Shown piece after piece: positions 1 through 12,772 of a stretch of DNA of 64,000 nt; within the stretch, counting starts at the first letter, position 1; each line of letters starts with the position of its first letter. The notes under the pieces were generated by a model. It was given only the letters and a program-made list of their open reading frames with translations. It did not search any database and was not told where the DNA came from. The stretch comes from Macrotrachela quadricornifera. Lineage: Eukaryota; Rotifera; Eurotatoria; Philodinida; Philodinidae. Where the stretch lies: assembly GCA_022393335.1 (NCBI GenBank), contig JAJEKB010021931.1:755216-819215 (forward strand), given 5' to 3'. The translations under genes and the position numbers were made by a program.

Positions 1-1737
1 GGAAATAATAAAAAACTATGAATATGAAGTTCCAATGATTTCAAAGTTTACTGATTCTATCGACAATAATTCATTTTAATTCTTTTATTGTATGAATTCT
101 TTGTCAAATGAAAAGATCATTGAAAAAGAAAATTAATATTATCTTGTAAATCTAACTACAATCAATAATAACCTACTTATTTTTAATATGTGTAGCTATT
201 CAACGACAAATGTATATTAAAAGATTTTTTAATTCGATAATATTGAAACTTTTATACTGTCGAAATAGAAAAAAAAATATTTTTTTTAGATAAAGATACA
301 TATGTCAATATGAGAAAATGAATTTGATTATTTATATTGCACTTTAATTCATCTTACACCGACAATAGTATATCTGCTAAACTTAGAAGATTTAATGCTT
401 ATATGTTTAATATTTCGAATCTAATCAATTCATTTATTAGAAATTATGTCTTATTGATAATATATGAATTCGCCTTTGAATATATTTCAATTTAGTTGAA
501 ATATTTATATAAGGTTTAATTTTAATTTACAAGTTTCATGATTTGAATCTAATATATTTTTAGTATGTTTGTATTATTTTATATGTAAATAGGATACCTA
601 GATAAAACTACAGGGTTTGAAATAAATTTTTTTCACAACAATAAATAAAAAGTACATATCTTATCTATATTGTGGGTAAGCGCTTTTGTAATATCTCTGA
701 GCTTGGATGAAGAAATATGAAATTTAGTTGTAAAAAATGAATCTTATCAATTTTATATATAGAATACTTATCTAATTATTACATGAAAAGCTTTCCTTTA
801 TCTCAGATTACGGTTTCTATTCAAACGACAATAGTTATGATACTAATGGCATTTAGTAAACGACCAATTTCGTTATTAGCTATGGATAAAATCGTATTGT
901 TAACTTTGGCTATGGTACATATTATTGAACATTACCAATTACCATATCAAATGCGCCAAGTTCGACAATTGAATTCAGCTTCTCTGCATATACATCGAAA
1001 TATTCATTAGAAAGTTGAAGTTCATCTGAGTTATCGACCAGTTTATCGTAATCCAATCAGCATCACTCTTGGTACTGCCATACTAGTGTATGAATGACAG
1101 AACTCATTATCGACTTCATTATTTCCATAGAATCCTGTTTGTTTTGTTTTAATTATAAAAGTAGTATAAAGAAATGAATAGTATAAGAGTAGAAAAGGAA
1201 AATGATATATTTTGCAAATTCAAAAACAATGTAAATTTGTCAATAAGAACGAGCGTATATATATACAGCCAACAACGATTGAAAATATTCTTGAAAAACG
1301 AAAGATCAAAAGAGAAAAGAGAAATTATGATGTCACTGTACCTTATTAGCAAAGACAAAAGATATTTGTAAAGAATTTATATGAGAGAAGGAAAGAAAAG
1401 TATGAGATGACAAATACAGTTCTTTATGACCTTACATATTTAATAATTTAATGTGAAATCAACATTTTTTTCTTTACTGAAAAAACAGGTGAACCAAAAA
1501 TGGGCCGCCGGTCTTCAACGGGCTTGAAAGTTATAAACATTTTGCTTGACTGATTTTTTTTTATAAAATTCCGATACTACTAATAGAAATTCGAGAAGAT
1601 TGCGACAGAATATCTATTACATCTAAGACGAAAGTTTTATTTCTAAGTGATTGAAAATATTTAAACTCTATCAGAGTATTAAAAAAAGTTTAAAATCGAT
1701 AAGTGTGTTAAAAGAAAGCATGACTATTCTTGTCGGG
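1..1737. other. AT-rich non-coding stretch
   Basis: No gene recognised. The longest open frames are 65-75 codons, match no family I know and show no splice structure. The sequence is AT-rich with short homopolymer runs. Confidence 0.5.
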
Positions 1738-1975
1738 ATCTCATCAAGCTCCGTTGAGTAGTTTTCATTTTATTTTCTAGATAAAATGATTTTGTTTATA
1801 GCAAATTGAAATATTATTTATTTAAATGTGTTTTCAGATATTCGTATGTAATATCTTAAGAGAATATTTGAAAACTTATTTAGACAAATAATGTTTCAAT
1901 TTGCTATAAATAAAACTTTTTTTTTCTTAATTAGAAAACAAGATAAAAACTACTGATTAAAATTTGATGAAATAT
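1738..1975. repeat. Foldback (inverted-repeat) element, about 240 bp
   Basis: Two arms of about 110 bp are reverse complements of each other around a short centre near 1855. The left arm has TAGCAAATTGAAATATTATT and the right arm has the inverse of TAGCAAATTGAAACATTATT. The outer ends also pair, with ATCTCATCAA facing TTTGATGAAAT. There is no coding capacity. This is the form of a non-autonomous foldback element or MITE. Confidence 0.7.
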
Positions 1976-2589
1976 CGACAAATAATGAACCACTATTGTT
2001 TCTAATAAAATCAGTAGAATTAAATATGCAATCAGACAACAGATAAAATGATGAATCTTTATTCATAATATCCATCTATTTGCAGACGAATTTGATGACT
2101 TCATTGGATAAACAAAAGATCTTCTTTGACTAAAATCAATGATAATCGTATGAATAGTGACACTCAAAGTAAAATTGCATTTTTCTTAAAACAAGAATTA
2201 TTTATGATAGACAAGAACATGATTCTTATTTTTGACATAGAAAATTGTTTTTTTGTGATAAACGAGTGTTTTGATCAATAATAGTTTTAACGGCAAAACA
2301 CCATCTCTCGAACTCACTGGATTTATTTTGTTATATCGAATTCCAAGAAAAAAGAAAGAAAAAAAACTATATACATTGTTAACATAACATATATATATAT
2401 GATAAAAGTGGAACACACTTAGAGAATACTTTTTATTGACAACGATAATTTGATGTTTTCATTTGATTAAGATTATGTGATAAATATATCAAGAAGTCTA
2501 GGTTGATTATAAGTTATATATATCTGACGTAGAACAAGTAAATTTTGTTTGCTTTCAATTTTATTTTTAGAATTTTATCAATTGATTGA
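1976..2589. other. Non-coding stretch
   Basis: No gene or clear repeat seen. It contains short AT-rich runs, including an (AT)n run near 2386-2402. Confidence 0.4.
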
Positions 2590-2880
2590 TAAAGTAAAAA
2601 TATGTATGTTGGTGAGAAGCAGAATTAGATGAAGATGTAGATCCTCCATACAAATGCATTCAATGAAACAATCAATAATTATTAAATGAAGAACAGAATT
2701 TTTAGCAAGATCATCACGATTTGGTGCATCATTATCAATCATAATGTGTTTTGGTTCGAGACGTTTAAGATAAGAAAAACTTAATTTTAAAATATTATTA
2801 TCAATGTTTGATAAGTTCTATCGTCGATATTTTCAACTTCAATCTCTGGTTGAAATTTCATTTCCTCTTCAATTAAATAA
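2590..2880 (-). pseudogene. Degenerate coding remnant, family unknown
   Basis: On the minus strand three short stretches read like protein but lie in different frames. One contains FQPEIEVENIDD, the next SYLKRLEPKHIMIDNDAP and DDLAKNSVLHL, and the last LYGGSTSSSNSASHQH. Frame changes near 2818 and 2655 separate them and no intron signals join them. I do not recognise the family. It may be the relic of a bdelloid gene, or a chance reading of AT-rich DNA. Confidence 0.25.
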
Positions 2881-3214
2881 TTTTATCTAACTGTTAATCA
2901 CATCAGCATTATCTAGACTTCTACTCTACATATATATTTTTTTTTACACATTATTCTCATCGTACATGCGTATGTGTTGACCTCACATTTTATTCGCTTG
3001 TGTTCTTGGTTATGAATAGAGAAGAAACGAAAGAGAATATTCTAGATCGAAAAATATAACGACATCATTTTTGACTTAGAATATGATATGTAGAATATAT
3101 AAACATGTATTAATATATTTCTACAACTACGCATGCACTATATTTATAAAATTCAACATTAAAAAAATAAAAGTTTTTAGGTAGAATACATATTTATATT
3201 GTCATAAAATAAAA
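2881..3214. other. Spacer before the PEBP gene's 3' end
   Basis: AT-rich with T and A runs. No coding signal seen. It includes the probable 3' untranslated region of the minus-strand gene that ends at 3215. Confidence 0.4.
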
Positions 3215-3941
3215 TTAACCATTAACAGTGTATGATGTTGCTGCCACTAATTGTAAAGAATTATCACGTTCAAATTTTCTTAAATTGAATTGTTTACGAT
3301 TTGCTGAATCAGAAACACCAATCGATCCACCAGTTTCAGAAGTAGCACCTGCAGATGATTTATATAATAAGAATATATATTGATGTGGACCAGTACCAGG
3401 TGGTGGTGATGGACCTTGATAATCAGCTATGAAACAAAAGAAAAATAGATTTTTTTTGTAGAAAAAAAAGTATCTGTACCAAGAGTTATGCCATTGCTCA
3501 CATTATTCCCTGTAAAACCAGTTTGAATCCAATGTAGCCATGGACCAGCACTTTCATTACCTCTTTGAGGAGCATCTGGATCGGCCATAACCTAAATAAT
3601 AAAAAAATAAAATAGAAAATAAATAAAAAAAAAATTACTAATGTAAAATAAGGATTTTGTGGATCAGTTGCAATATTAATTTGAACTCTAGGTAAGATTT
3701 GAGTAGCTGCTCTTGTTAATTGTTCTCCATCTTGAATCTGTTTTTGATAATATTGAAGTAAAAGTCCATTATTTCTACTCATTCCAACATAATACTGTTG
3801 TCGAAGATGATCAACATTTGAACTCATATTTGTCATCATTTTTAGTAGTATGGAAATGAACAATAACAGTATAAAAATAGTCTTGAGGGGTAGTCGAAAC
3901 ATATTGTTACGCTCGGTTAACATGTTTAATAGAGCAATCAA
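3215..3941 (-). CDS. PEBP-family (phosphatidylethanolamine-binding) protein, membrane-anchored or secreted
   Basis: Three exons, 3941-3639, 3591-3480 and 3426-3215, joined across introns of 47 and 53 bp with GT-AG ends (phases 0 and 1), give 208 residues. The first splice restores TLVMADPDAP (about 100-109) and the second gives ADYQGPSPPPGTGPHQY (about 139-155). These match the two PEBP signature blocks: the DPDAP ligand pocket with a downstream HW (121-122), then the GP-x-PP-x-GTG-x-H strand ending in FLLY. The PEBP fold binds anionic phospholipid head groups, and members act as kinase or protease regulators or as secreted antigens. Residues 17-34 are strongly hydrophobic, so the protein is probably secreted or tethered, unlike cytosolic PEBP1. 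Translation could start at Met1 or at Met14 (MFRLPLK). The family is clear. The role in this organism is unknown. Confidence 0.88.
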
Positions 3942-6875
3942 TGTAAGAATGACAGTGTAAATGTGATTAAACTATAAAACTATTGATCTAGTCAACGTAC
4001 ATAAGCGACATCTTTTATTTAATCGGTTATATTTTTTTCTTATATACATAAGAAAAAAAATTAGTACCGTAAACTTTAAGATGTAGCGATGCTCTAAATC
4101 CTAATCCAGCTTCAACATCGTCTAAGATTTATTTGGATTGTTCTATAAAATCCTACTATGTAATTATTTTATCATAAAATATAAGGATTATACTGAAGAG
4201 AGGTATCTAACTGAGGATGAGGGCTAATTTTATTGGACTGTAACTCTTTCTTGGCATCGTTAAAATGTTTTATATACTATCAATAAATAAATCCTTTTTT
4301 TGCATAAAAATAGAAGTAATAAGAGAACAATCAATGCTTTTATAGCAACAGTGTATCATTCGAATCATTTTCTTTTACATACTCTTAGCATTTCCTCAAG
4401 TTAGACGTCTAAGTGCTGACTTTGATGGTACTAAATACAGTGTATACAAAAAATACACTTTTTAAAAATATCCTATTCTATCTCGGATTTTGACCAAATT
4501 TTTCAACCCTATACCATCGAACAACATTTTCAATTAACCTTAAAATCCAATGAACTATACGATATGGGTATATGTATGCCCCATGCTCAATTGATTAAAA
4601 GGCTTATTATCTCATTTTTAACACTTACCATTTGCTAAAAAAATTTGAATGACACTTCATTTAATGTTGAATTTTGTTCAGATTTTGAACATACATGAAT
4701 TATTAAGATTAAACTTAATCATAGCTAGAAAGATTGGAAAATAAATACAAATCAGGGTTTTTCAGAGAGATTCGTCGCTAGATAACTAATAAAAGCTAAA
4801 AATAGTACCGATAACCAGATTTATGTAATAATATTATATCTATTTGTCTCAAAATGCAAAATTTCTGAGAAAAATAGTACTACATTAGAACTGCCGTGAA
4901 AATTTAGCGGTAGCCTAATTGTTTGTTTACTGGTATTCTAAAAATGGCTCACTTAAATTTTTTAAAAGTCTTATTTTGATAATATCTAATAAAGAGCTGC
5001 TACATTCATCGCGCTTTCAAAGTACCGGAGAGTTCTGAGTTCAATATGAATTCTTAGGTTTGCTTCAAACTTTAATTTTTAAATAAGTCTTTTGAAATAT
5101 GAAATATTTTTGTGCTTTTCTAAATGTCAAAAGAAAAAATACTTTACATTTATCTGAGTTCAATTGTTTTCATATCATCTTGGATCGGACCACATTTTCT
5201 CCAATATAATCAATTTCTTCTGCTTTCAGTTCTTCGCCCTATCACTGAGGAAAAATTAAACAATTTGTATATTAAAATTTTTAAAGTTTTTAATTGCTCA
5301 AATATCAAAGGTCTAAGCAGTACAAAATTTCACTATTGAGAGTAAAGTATCAAACATTCACATGTCCTTTTATCAATTAAAATCAAAGGTACTCCCTTAA
5401 CATCACTTAGCTTTTTTCTTGTATGATTTAATTATTTGTCTTTCAAATTTAAGGATCCATTAGAATTCATCAAGTATACAACTGTGTACCGAAACCAAGT
5501 TGAAGAGCATTGTTTATCATAGGATTCATAGGAAGAGAAAATATCAGGATAGTCATTGTTATTTTATTAGTATTATTATTATTAAAACCGAGAGGGTACA
5601 TAATGATAAATGTAGAATGTGCAAAAAAAGAACAGATAATACAATTCACAATTTAAAATCGATGACAAAACTGTCGACTGCCATCATGTATGTAGGGATA
5701 AAGAAAAGTGCGAATATACAACTACATGTGCAACAAAACAGATAAATAAGCTAGAAAGATTGAATTATTTTCAAACTTTCTCTATGATAATTATTGATCG
5801 AGTTAAATGATAAAAGAAAAATATTGAATTACTAGCTACCATAATAGTTAAGTGGATCATTAGTTGATGAAATTTGAAGAAAAATCTTGTGATAAATTGA
5901 AATCTCGTATGTACACAAGCCATCTCGGTTGAGATGAATCGTTCAGTCTATTGATAAAATAAATCAAAAAGATAAATGTACTTAATTATAGAAATAATTC
6001 AAGAAGTTGAAACAAAATACTTTGCGGTATTGGCAAACAAACATAAGCTTTATTTTCGCTACATTATTAACATTTTATAATGAGCTTTACACTTTGAGAA
6101 TGACAGCTTCGAAACTAACTGATATCTCTACTATATTGCTCATAAAAATGTTACAAGCAATATTGAAACTTGGTTCTACTTGTCGTCATAATAGCCAATC
6201 ATAGCTCATCAGTCGATACTGCGGATGACATGCAATTTTTAGACTACGATACTATTAGCCTTCATCTTTTCAAATATATAGTTCAAGAAATGAAAATGTT
6301 TAGTTTGACTTGTACGAAAATTACCAATCAATTGAATTAATTCAATTAGTTTTAGTTAAAGGATGTGTAATAATACTATAGTAACATTCCAAATTGAAAA
6401 ATCTTCGAAAATATTGAAGTGTTCTATATGTAAAAACTGAATGTATAGTACTATGTATAATAATGGACAGACGTGGCAGAAGTCAGTGTTCACTGTCAAG
6501 GGACTATAACGAATTGTGGAAGTCAACTGTAAAGATCGATAAATATTCTAAACTCGCTGTGCTTACGATAGATAACAAGTGGTCACGCAGAATATCTTTA
6601 GAGTAATACGTCGCTCATTAACGTACGTCAGATATACGAAGTAGTTTATGCCATGCACTGTAGTAACAGAGCGATATCTTAAAGATAAGTGCAATATGTT
6701 TTCAATTGAATGACTAGTACAGTGGATTCGTTCCTTTCCCGATTCATGTTACTGTATAACATCATTTGGGATAAACTAACTTGTGACTTTAATTGAATTA
6801 ACGGGCAAATCTCATAGCAGAAAACTAGGAATTCAAGCTCCAAACCTAATTCCTAAAAGCTCTTTCATCATATCT
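3942..6875. other. Long intergenic stretch
   Basis: No gene recognised on either strand. Open frames at 5124-5339, 5500-5745 and 6007-6204 are short, AT-biased and without known motifs. No strong repeat structure was noticed. The part just upstream of 3941 should hold the PEBP gene's promoter, but I see no clear TATA element. Confidence 0.4.
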
Positions 6876-9419
6876 CTAAATCACATACGTAGCAATGTTT
6901 ATCGTACAATTACCTTTTCTGATCGATACCACTCCATTGAGTTCCATGTCATATTCCACAAATTGTTGACCAAGAGCTTTTACTTTTTGCTGTAAATTGT
7001 CATTCTGCATGGCAAATTGCATCCAGTATTGCTCAACAAATTTAAAATGAGCTTTAAATTCTTGATTCTTTACCGCCACCTGGTTACAATGTTGTTGAAG
7101 CTCTTTTAGCTGAGAATTGAGGTCTTCTTTTGCCTTTTCCATCTGATTGCCATGTTGCTGCAGACTACTGAGTTGCACTATTAGCTCCTGGTTTTTGTTT
7201 CCTATTTGATTGTATTGTTGTTGAAGATCTTTGACCTGAGTTTTCAGATCCTGATTGATACTTTCTATTTGTCTGTTATGTTGTTGAGCGTTATTCGCTT
7301 GCAATAGAAGCTCCTGATTCTTATTTTCTACTTGGGTAATATGCTGTTGAAGAGTATTTACTTGCGTCATGGTTTCTTGATTTTTATCTTCTGCTTGCTT
7401 GCAACGTTGTTGAAAAATGCCAAGTTGTACTGTAAGTTCATGATTTTTCTCTTCAACGTGATTGCAACGTTGTTGCATCTCTCTGGCGTGATCATTAAGC
7501 TTTTGATTCTGAATTTCAGTTTGGTTCGTATGTTGTTGAAGAGTACTAACTTGCACTGTTAACTCATGGTTTTTATTTTCTATTTCCTTACAGTGTTGCT
7601 GAAGATCTTTCAATTGAACTTTCAATTCTTGATTGATGCTTTCTATTTGGGTGCTATGTTGTTGAAGGTTGTTCACTTGCAATATAAGCTCCTGATTCTT
7701 GTTTTCTATTTGGATAACCCGTTGCTGAATGGTGCTCAATTGCAGTGTGAGATCTTGATTTCTTTCTCCTAGTTGGTTGCAGCGTTGTTCAAAACTGTTA
7801 ACTTGTATCATCAACTCTTGATTCTGCTTTTCTACTTGCTTACAGTGTTCTTGAAGATCTTTCAATTGAACTTTCAATTCCTGATTCATAGATTCCATTT
7901 GGGTCCCGTGTTGTTGAGCGTTATTTGCTTGCAATAAAAGTTCCTGATTCTTGTTTTCTACTTGAGTCGTATGCTGCTGAAGGGTATTTACTTGTAATAT
8001 GAGCTCCTGATTTTTGTCTTCCGCTTGCTTGCAACGCTGTTGAAGGATGCTAAGTTGTACTGTAAGTTCATGATTTTTCTCTTCGACGTTATTATAATGT
8101 TGTTGAACTTCTTTCAGCTGCATATTCAGCTCTTCTTTGATTTTATCCATTTGACTGCCATACTGCTGAAGAGTGCTGACCTGTACCGTCAATTCATGGT
8201 TTTTATTTTCCATTTGTTTACACTGCTTCTGTAGGTCTTTCAATTGAACTTTCAATTCCTGATTGTTGCTTTCTATTTGAGTGCTATGTTGTTGGAGATT
8301 GTTCGCTTGCAATGCAAGCTCCTGATTCTTGTTTTCCATTTGTTGAGTATGTTGCTGAAGAGTATTCATTTGCAGTATAAGCTCTTGGTTCTTACCTTCC
8401 ACTTGCTTGCAATGTTGCTGAAGGCTGCTCACCTGTACCATGAGTTCTTGATTTTTCTTTTCAATCTGATTGTAACGTTGTTGCATCTCTTTCGCGGCAT
8501 CCTTAAGCTCATGATTTTGAGTTTCGATTTGGTTGCTATGCTGTTGTAGGCTGCTAACCTGAACCATAAATTCATGGTTTTTATTGTCCACTTGTTTACA
8601 GTGTTGCTGAAGCTCTTTGGCTTGATCTTTCAGCTCCCGAATAATGTTCTCCATTCGAGTGTCAAGAGGATGAAAACTAGTAACATACAGTATGAGTTCC
8701 TGATTTTTAGCTTCTACTCGATCACAGTGTTTCTGAAGGTCTAAAAGCTGAGCTTTCAGTTGCTCATTCAAGTTTTCCATTTGATTACGATATTGTTGAA
8801 GACTGTTTACTTGCAATATGAGGTCATAGTCCTTGTGTTTGACTTGGTTACAGCGTAGTCGAAGATCGTTGATCTCATCTTTCAGTTTTTTATTAAGGGT
8901 TTCGATTACGTTACCATGTCGCTCATGACTGGTTAATTGCTGTTTTAGGTATTGGTTGTCTTTTTCGTATTGTTCACATCGTCGATTAAGACTAATGAGT
9001 TGGTCCAATAAGGATATATCTTTCATGTATAAACGATCTGCTATTCTAGAAGCATATGTATCACAGGGTGTTGTCAGTTGGTTTTTGAGTTCTCGCATTT
9101 TACATGAAAATGTCCTGTTTGGAAATGACATTCTGTTGTATTCGTCAAAATAATCACTTTTTCCATAGCCTATATGAGAAATTGTACAAACTATTAAGCG
9201 ATAATCAAATTATTCCACAAACTTACGCGCTTCTGATAAATGTTTAAAGGAAGAAGCTCGTTCACCAAGAGGCCTGCAGCAAGCTCGATCGCTTTTCGAT
9301 TCGAGTTTAGTCGGAGATCGGTCGGATGGACGAATACATGACGTACATCTTCTGCGATCAATCGAACGATTGTCGCATGCTCTGCAGTAGATTTTTGGAG
9401 TTATTGGCTGTGTTGTCAT
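6876..9419 (-). CDS. Long coiled-coil protein of 32 tandem 21-residue units
   Basis: Exon 1 (9419-9227) is joined to exon 2 (9169-6876) across a 57-bp intron with a strong GTAAGT donor and CATATAG acceptor (phase 1), giving 828 residues. Exon 1 encodes a Cys/Arg-rich N-terminus with two CxxC pairs (CRAC at 12-15, CTSC at 25-28) spaced like a small zinc-binding site. From the second-exon Met (9131), residues 45-716 are exactly 32 ungapped 21-residue units, each three heptads. The consensus is close to LQQHxxQxENKNQELxxQ. This predicts a continuous parallel coiled coil roughly 100 nm long. Similar Gln-rich coils occur in structural, centrosomal and tethering proteins, but no specific family is recognised. 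The last 35 residues leave the pattern. An AAAAGGTAATTG donor-like site near the end leaves open a further exon, or exons upstream of 9419. Plus-strand open frames here are shadows of the repeat. Confidence 0.8.
6984..8999 (-). repeat. 63-bp coding tandem repeat with a 630-bp higher-order period
   Basis: This is the DNA encoding the 32 units of the coiled-coil protein. Units do not only resemble their neighbours. Units 11-18 match units 21-28 one for one, a repeat of repeats with period 10 units (630 bp). Examples: unit 12 has NLQQHSTQIESNNQELKVQ and unit 22 NLQQHSTQIESINQELKVQ, and units 16 and 26 both contain QQRCKQAEDKNQE. This indicates a segmental duplication of a ten-unit block. Confidence 0.8.
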
Positions 9420-10368
9420 CTACAAAAAGGCATAAATTCATTCTAATGGACACTTTTTCAGTACAGTCAGATTGGATGATTTTGTCTGATGTTCATAAGC
9501 AGAGAAGACAGCAACAAATCAGTCATATGTGAAGATGAATCATTCTTCTATATTTTGTAAATGGTGTGATTGCTATCGCTTTCTATTTGCAGAAAAATTC
9601 ATAGATTATATGTGTTTCAATTGCTTGAGTTTGGACCTAATAGCATGCGTTTCGTTTTTGAGAAAATAAGTCGCAATAAAATTTTATAAAAAACATTTGG
9701 TAGATTATTTCTAAGACATCTCGTGCATCTGATCTTTTTGTTTAGTTAATCTTCAATGATTTATTAGTACATAAAATGTTATGTTAGTTTCAAAATATAG
9801 AATGGTTGCTGATGTTTAACCGCTTGTCTAAGCAAACAACTATACTTAGCGAGCATAAGTCTCTTTTTAACAATGGAGTGCAAGTTTCCAGTTTCAAAAT
9901 TAACAAACTTGAACCACCCTCAAGAGTGACACTATTAATAATATTCTGCTCCCAGAAAAGTACACTAGTAGTTAGATAGGTCAGCAGCTGCGTGTGTATA
10001 CGTCGTTTTCAATGTGTTATTCTTTAGATAACGCGCACATGAATTGAAAACTTTAGGATTAAGAAAAGTGAGCTCTACGCGTAATCTCTAAATTTGAAGT
10101 TCATTTTACCAAAACACTAAGATTTTTCATAACATCACTCAAAAGTTGTCATACCTGTCAGTTTTTGAATTCCACCTGGACATAATACCTATAAATTTTT
10201 AAGAAGATCCGAACAATCGCGCGTGAGCAACTGTTTGGAATCCTTTTTCAGCTCTATCCAATCATCAAATCTGTAAATTTTTGGGGTTTGTTATAGGATA
10301 TTACAGATAGCTTTGTAAAGATAATTTGCGAATACCCAGAGTGTTTTTTTTGAAGATTATTATAAACA
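9420..10368. other. Intergenic stretch
   Basis: No gene recognised. It should hold the promoter of the coiled-coil gene upstream of 9419, but no TATA element is obvious. The short plus-strand frame at 9326-9532 overlaps exon 1 antisense and is not supported. Confidence 0.4.
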
Positions 10369-10625
10369 TGAGAAAGAAAAGTGCTACTTCACGGATACTC
10401 TGAATAATTATTCAATTCCTTCTTAGATGTTTCTCTTACAATCGTATATTACTTTCACTTTCTCCATAATGAGTCAAATTTAATTCAGTATATTTCAAAA
10501 GATACGTAGAATATTACATTCTACATCAACTTATTTTAACCATTAGGTGATTGAATATATATTTAAAGTATCCGTGAAGTCGCTTAAATTAAATTGTAGT
10601 AGTAAAGTAGCACTTTTTCTTCTAA
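10369..10625. repeat. Foldback element, about 255 bp
   Basis: The left arm begins AGAAAGAAAAGTGCTACTTC and contains CTTCACGGATACT. The right arm carries the inverse: AGTATCCGTGAAG, then AAGTAGCACTTTTTCTTCT. The paired arms surround an AT-rich centre. It has no coding capacity and looks like a MITE or foldback. Confidence 0.65.
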
Positions 10626-12164
10626 TTCCAACGGCCTACAAAAAGTGTCTCTAGATATCATCAAAAAAGGTTATCGTTTATACTCTTTTGTGTCTCTGAG
10701 AAAAACTATGGTGAAACCTTGATGTAACCCTTAAAACGTCACCAGTGTACACCTTACTTGGGTAGTAATCAACCGAGCACTATTTCACCTTAATTAGTGC
10801 TAATTAATTTAACACTTGTCTTGATTAATATTGATAGTAGCTTCCAAGGGAGATTGAGAAAGATCTAAACAGCATCTCGAAAAGTAGCTGGCGTCATTAT
10901 CAGGTAAAGTCTGGACTGCGAAAATTTTGTAACATGGATTTGAAGTTTGGAACGCATGAAGCTCACTCTTCTCGACCACACTTTGACTGAAATCAGATTC
11001 AGTATTTGGGAGAAGCCTTTTATTTTCTGGAAACTCATGTGGTATCCAATATGCGAAATTTAATATTTTTTATTACTTACACAGGTGTTAGTTATCTACC
11101 TATTTATCTATCTATTTACCTAGATCATTGTTTCTGCTGTTTTGCTGTATTTCTTACAATCCTTTTGAGGATTTTAAATAATTAGATTCACTGAAAAAAT
11201 CATGATAATTCACGCGGAGAATATCTATACTCACAACCACACTTACAACGTAAACCGTAATAAAATAGATCTAAAAACTCAAGTCCAAGACAAATACGTT
11301 CTGTTTTTATTTTCTAAGCATTCATATATATGTCTGTGTACGAGACGTGAAAAGATGAGGTTTTTTTGAGTGTTTAGAATATTATTGATATAATTATTTG
11401 TGACAGATCTTTCATATAATTTCATGAAGCTATAGTGGCATTTTTTCTGGGGTTGAAATAAATTTGATTATTGATTTTACGCTTGTTTCTTTGTCAACAG
11501 GCTTCTCATCAATCGGGATCATCCTTCAAAAATAATATCAAGAATGATAACATTGGAAAACTGGATTGCTACATGTTACAGTTGACTGCTCGAAATGTAA
11601 TATATTGCATTGTTTGTCTTAAATCTTAACAAGAGCTTTTAGTAGCTCACAAGTTTGGCAAAAATTTTTTATTGATTGAGGAGTCATATTAATATTTAAA
11701 CTGACAACTAACTTACTTGCTACCTATAGTCAAACAATTGAAGGATACGCAATGGTTATGATCGCTTGTATGTCGATGAAACAAGAGAAATCATTTGAAA
11801 TTAAAAAAATCTCTGGTATTTATTCAATAACTTTCTCTAGTAAGAAGTGCGCTTTCTCTTTCTCCCGCTTGTTTACTCAACGCTTGGCAAAATTCAATTA
11901 CGGTGAAATAAATGAAAAAACAACACTTCATCCAACGATGTACATGTTTATTATTCTCATGATTGTCAAGGACCTTTTTCAATCATCATCATTGTCCATA
12001 TACGAAAAAAAGCCAAAACACAAGAAAGAAGCAGCAAAAACACAGTATATTTTTCGATGTATGTAAGCGCCAGTTCGAATGATGAAAAAACAGCTATTAT
12101 AGATTCAACGGCATTAAGTTTTGCACGCTATCAATGATAATTTTACAAAAGATTTCGTGTAAGA
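10626..12164. other. Intergenic stretch
   Basis: No gene recognised. The open frame at 11752-12066 (104 codons) has no motif I know, has Lys/Ser-rich AT-driven composition and no splice context. I treat it as chance. Confidence 0.4.
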
Positions 12165-12350
12165 AAAAATTGATTAAAGTCAACTATTTACGTAAAAATC
12201 GATTTTAAATCACTAAAAAATTTATTTCAATCAATTTCTCGGTAAATAATCGATTTTAATGGTCTTTATTTTGATTTAAAATTTGATTAAAACCTGATTA
12301 AAATCGTGCCATTTTAATCGATTCTTACCTTTTAATCAATTTTAATCATG
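12165..12350. repeat. Cluster of TTAAAATCGATTTTAA-like palindromic segments
   Basis: Several copies of AATCGATTTTAAT and GATTAAAATCG, in both orientations, lie within less than 200 bp. A related motif, GATTTTAAATGATTTTAAAT, recurs near 58040. The region is non-coding and of unknown origin. Confidence 0.4.
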
Positions 12351-12355
12351 AACAT

Positions 12356-12463
12356 TGCAAATATTAGCTTTTCACAAGATTCGAACTGAAAACCTTGATT
12401 TTCACACAATTTTTTCGATTGAGAAACTATGGACTTATTATTGAGCTAAGATCAAGCACTCAT
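12356..12463 (-). other. tRNA-like relic (possible tRNA-derived repeat)
   Basis: The minus strand has TTAGCTCAATAATAAG, similar to an RNA polymerase III A box, and about 55 bases on TTTTCAGTTCGAATCTTG, with a good B-box core GTTCGAATC. I could not fold a proper acceptor stem or anticodon arm by eye, so this is not called a tRNA gene. It may be a decayed tRNA or a tRNA-derived SINE. Confidence 0.25.
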
Positions 12464-12772
12464 AATGGATTGGAACTCCTATCTAAATTGTTTCAAAAAT
12501 GAGATGGTGAGATTACTTGAAAACGATTTTTTCAAATGGGACTCGACGATATGGATGGTTGAATCTCGAAGTGCCTAAAATGATCAAGAATAGACTTGTT
12601 TTATATACACTATCTTATTTCCACCAGTATCGTCACACCCACAATATTCGATCGTGTTAGTAGCTTTGAATTATCTTATAAATTCGAACGAAATATCCAA
12701 TGATTAAGTAGTTGTTCTTCAAGACTAAACACGGATATGCGTCAGGTATAGGTGTAGATCAGCTAACAGATA

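Noticed and set aside
7332..8549. Several plus-strand open frames of 68-101 codons
   Set aside because: They are antisense shadows of the coiled-coil repeat gene.
11752..12066. 104-codon plus-strand frame
   Set aside because: No family, no splice signals and AT-driven composition.
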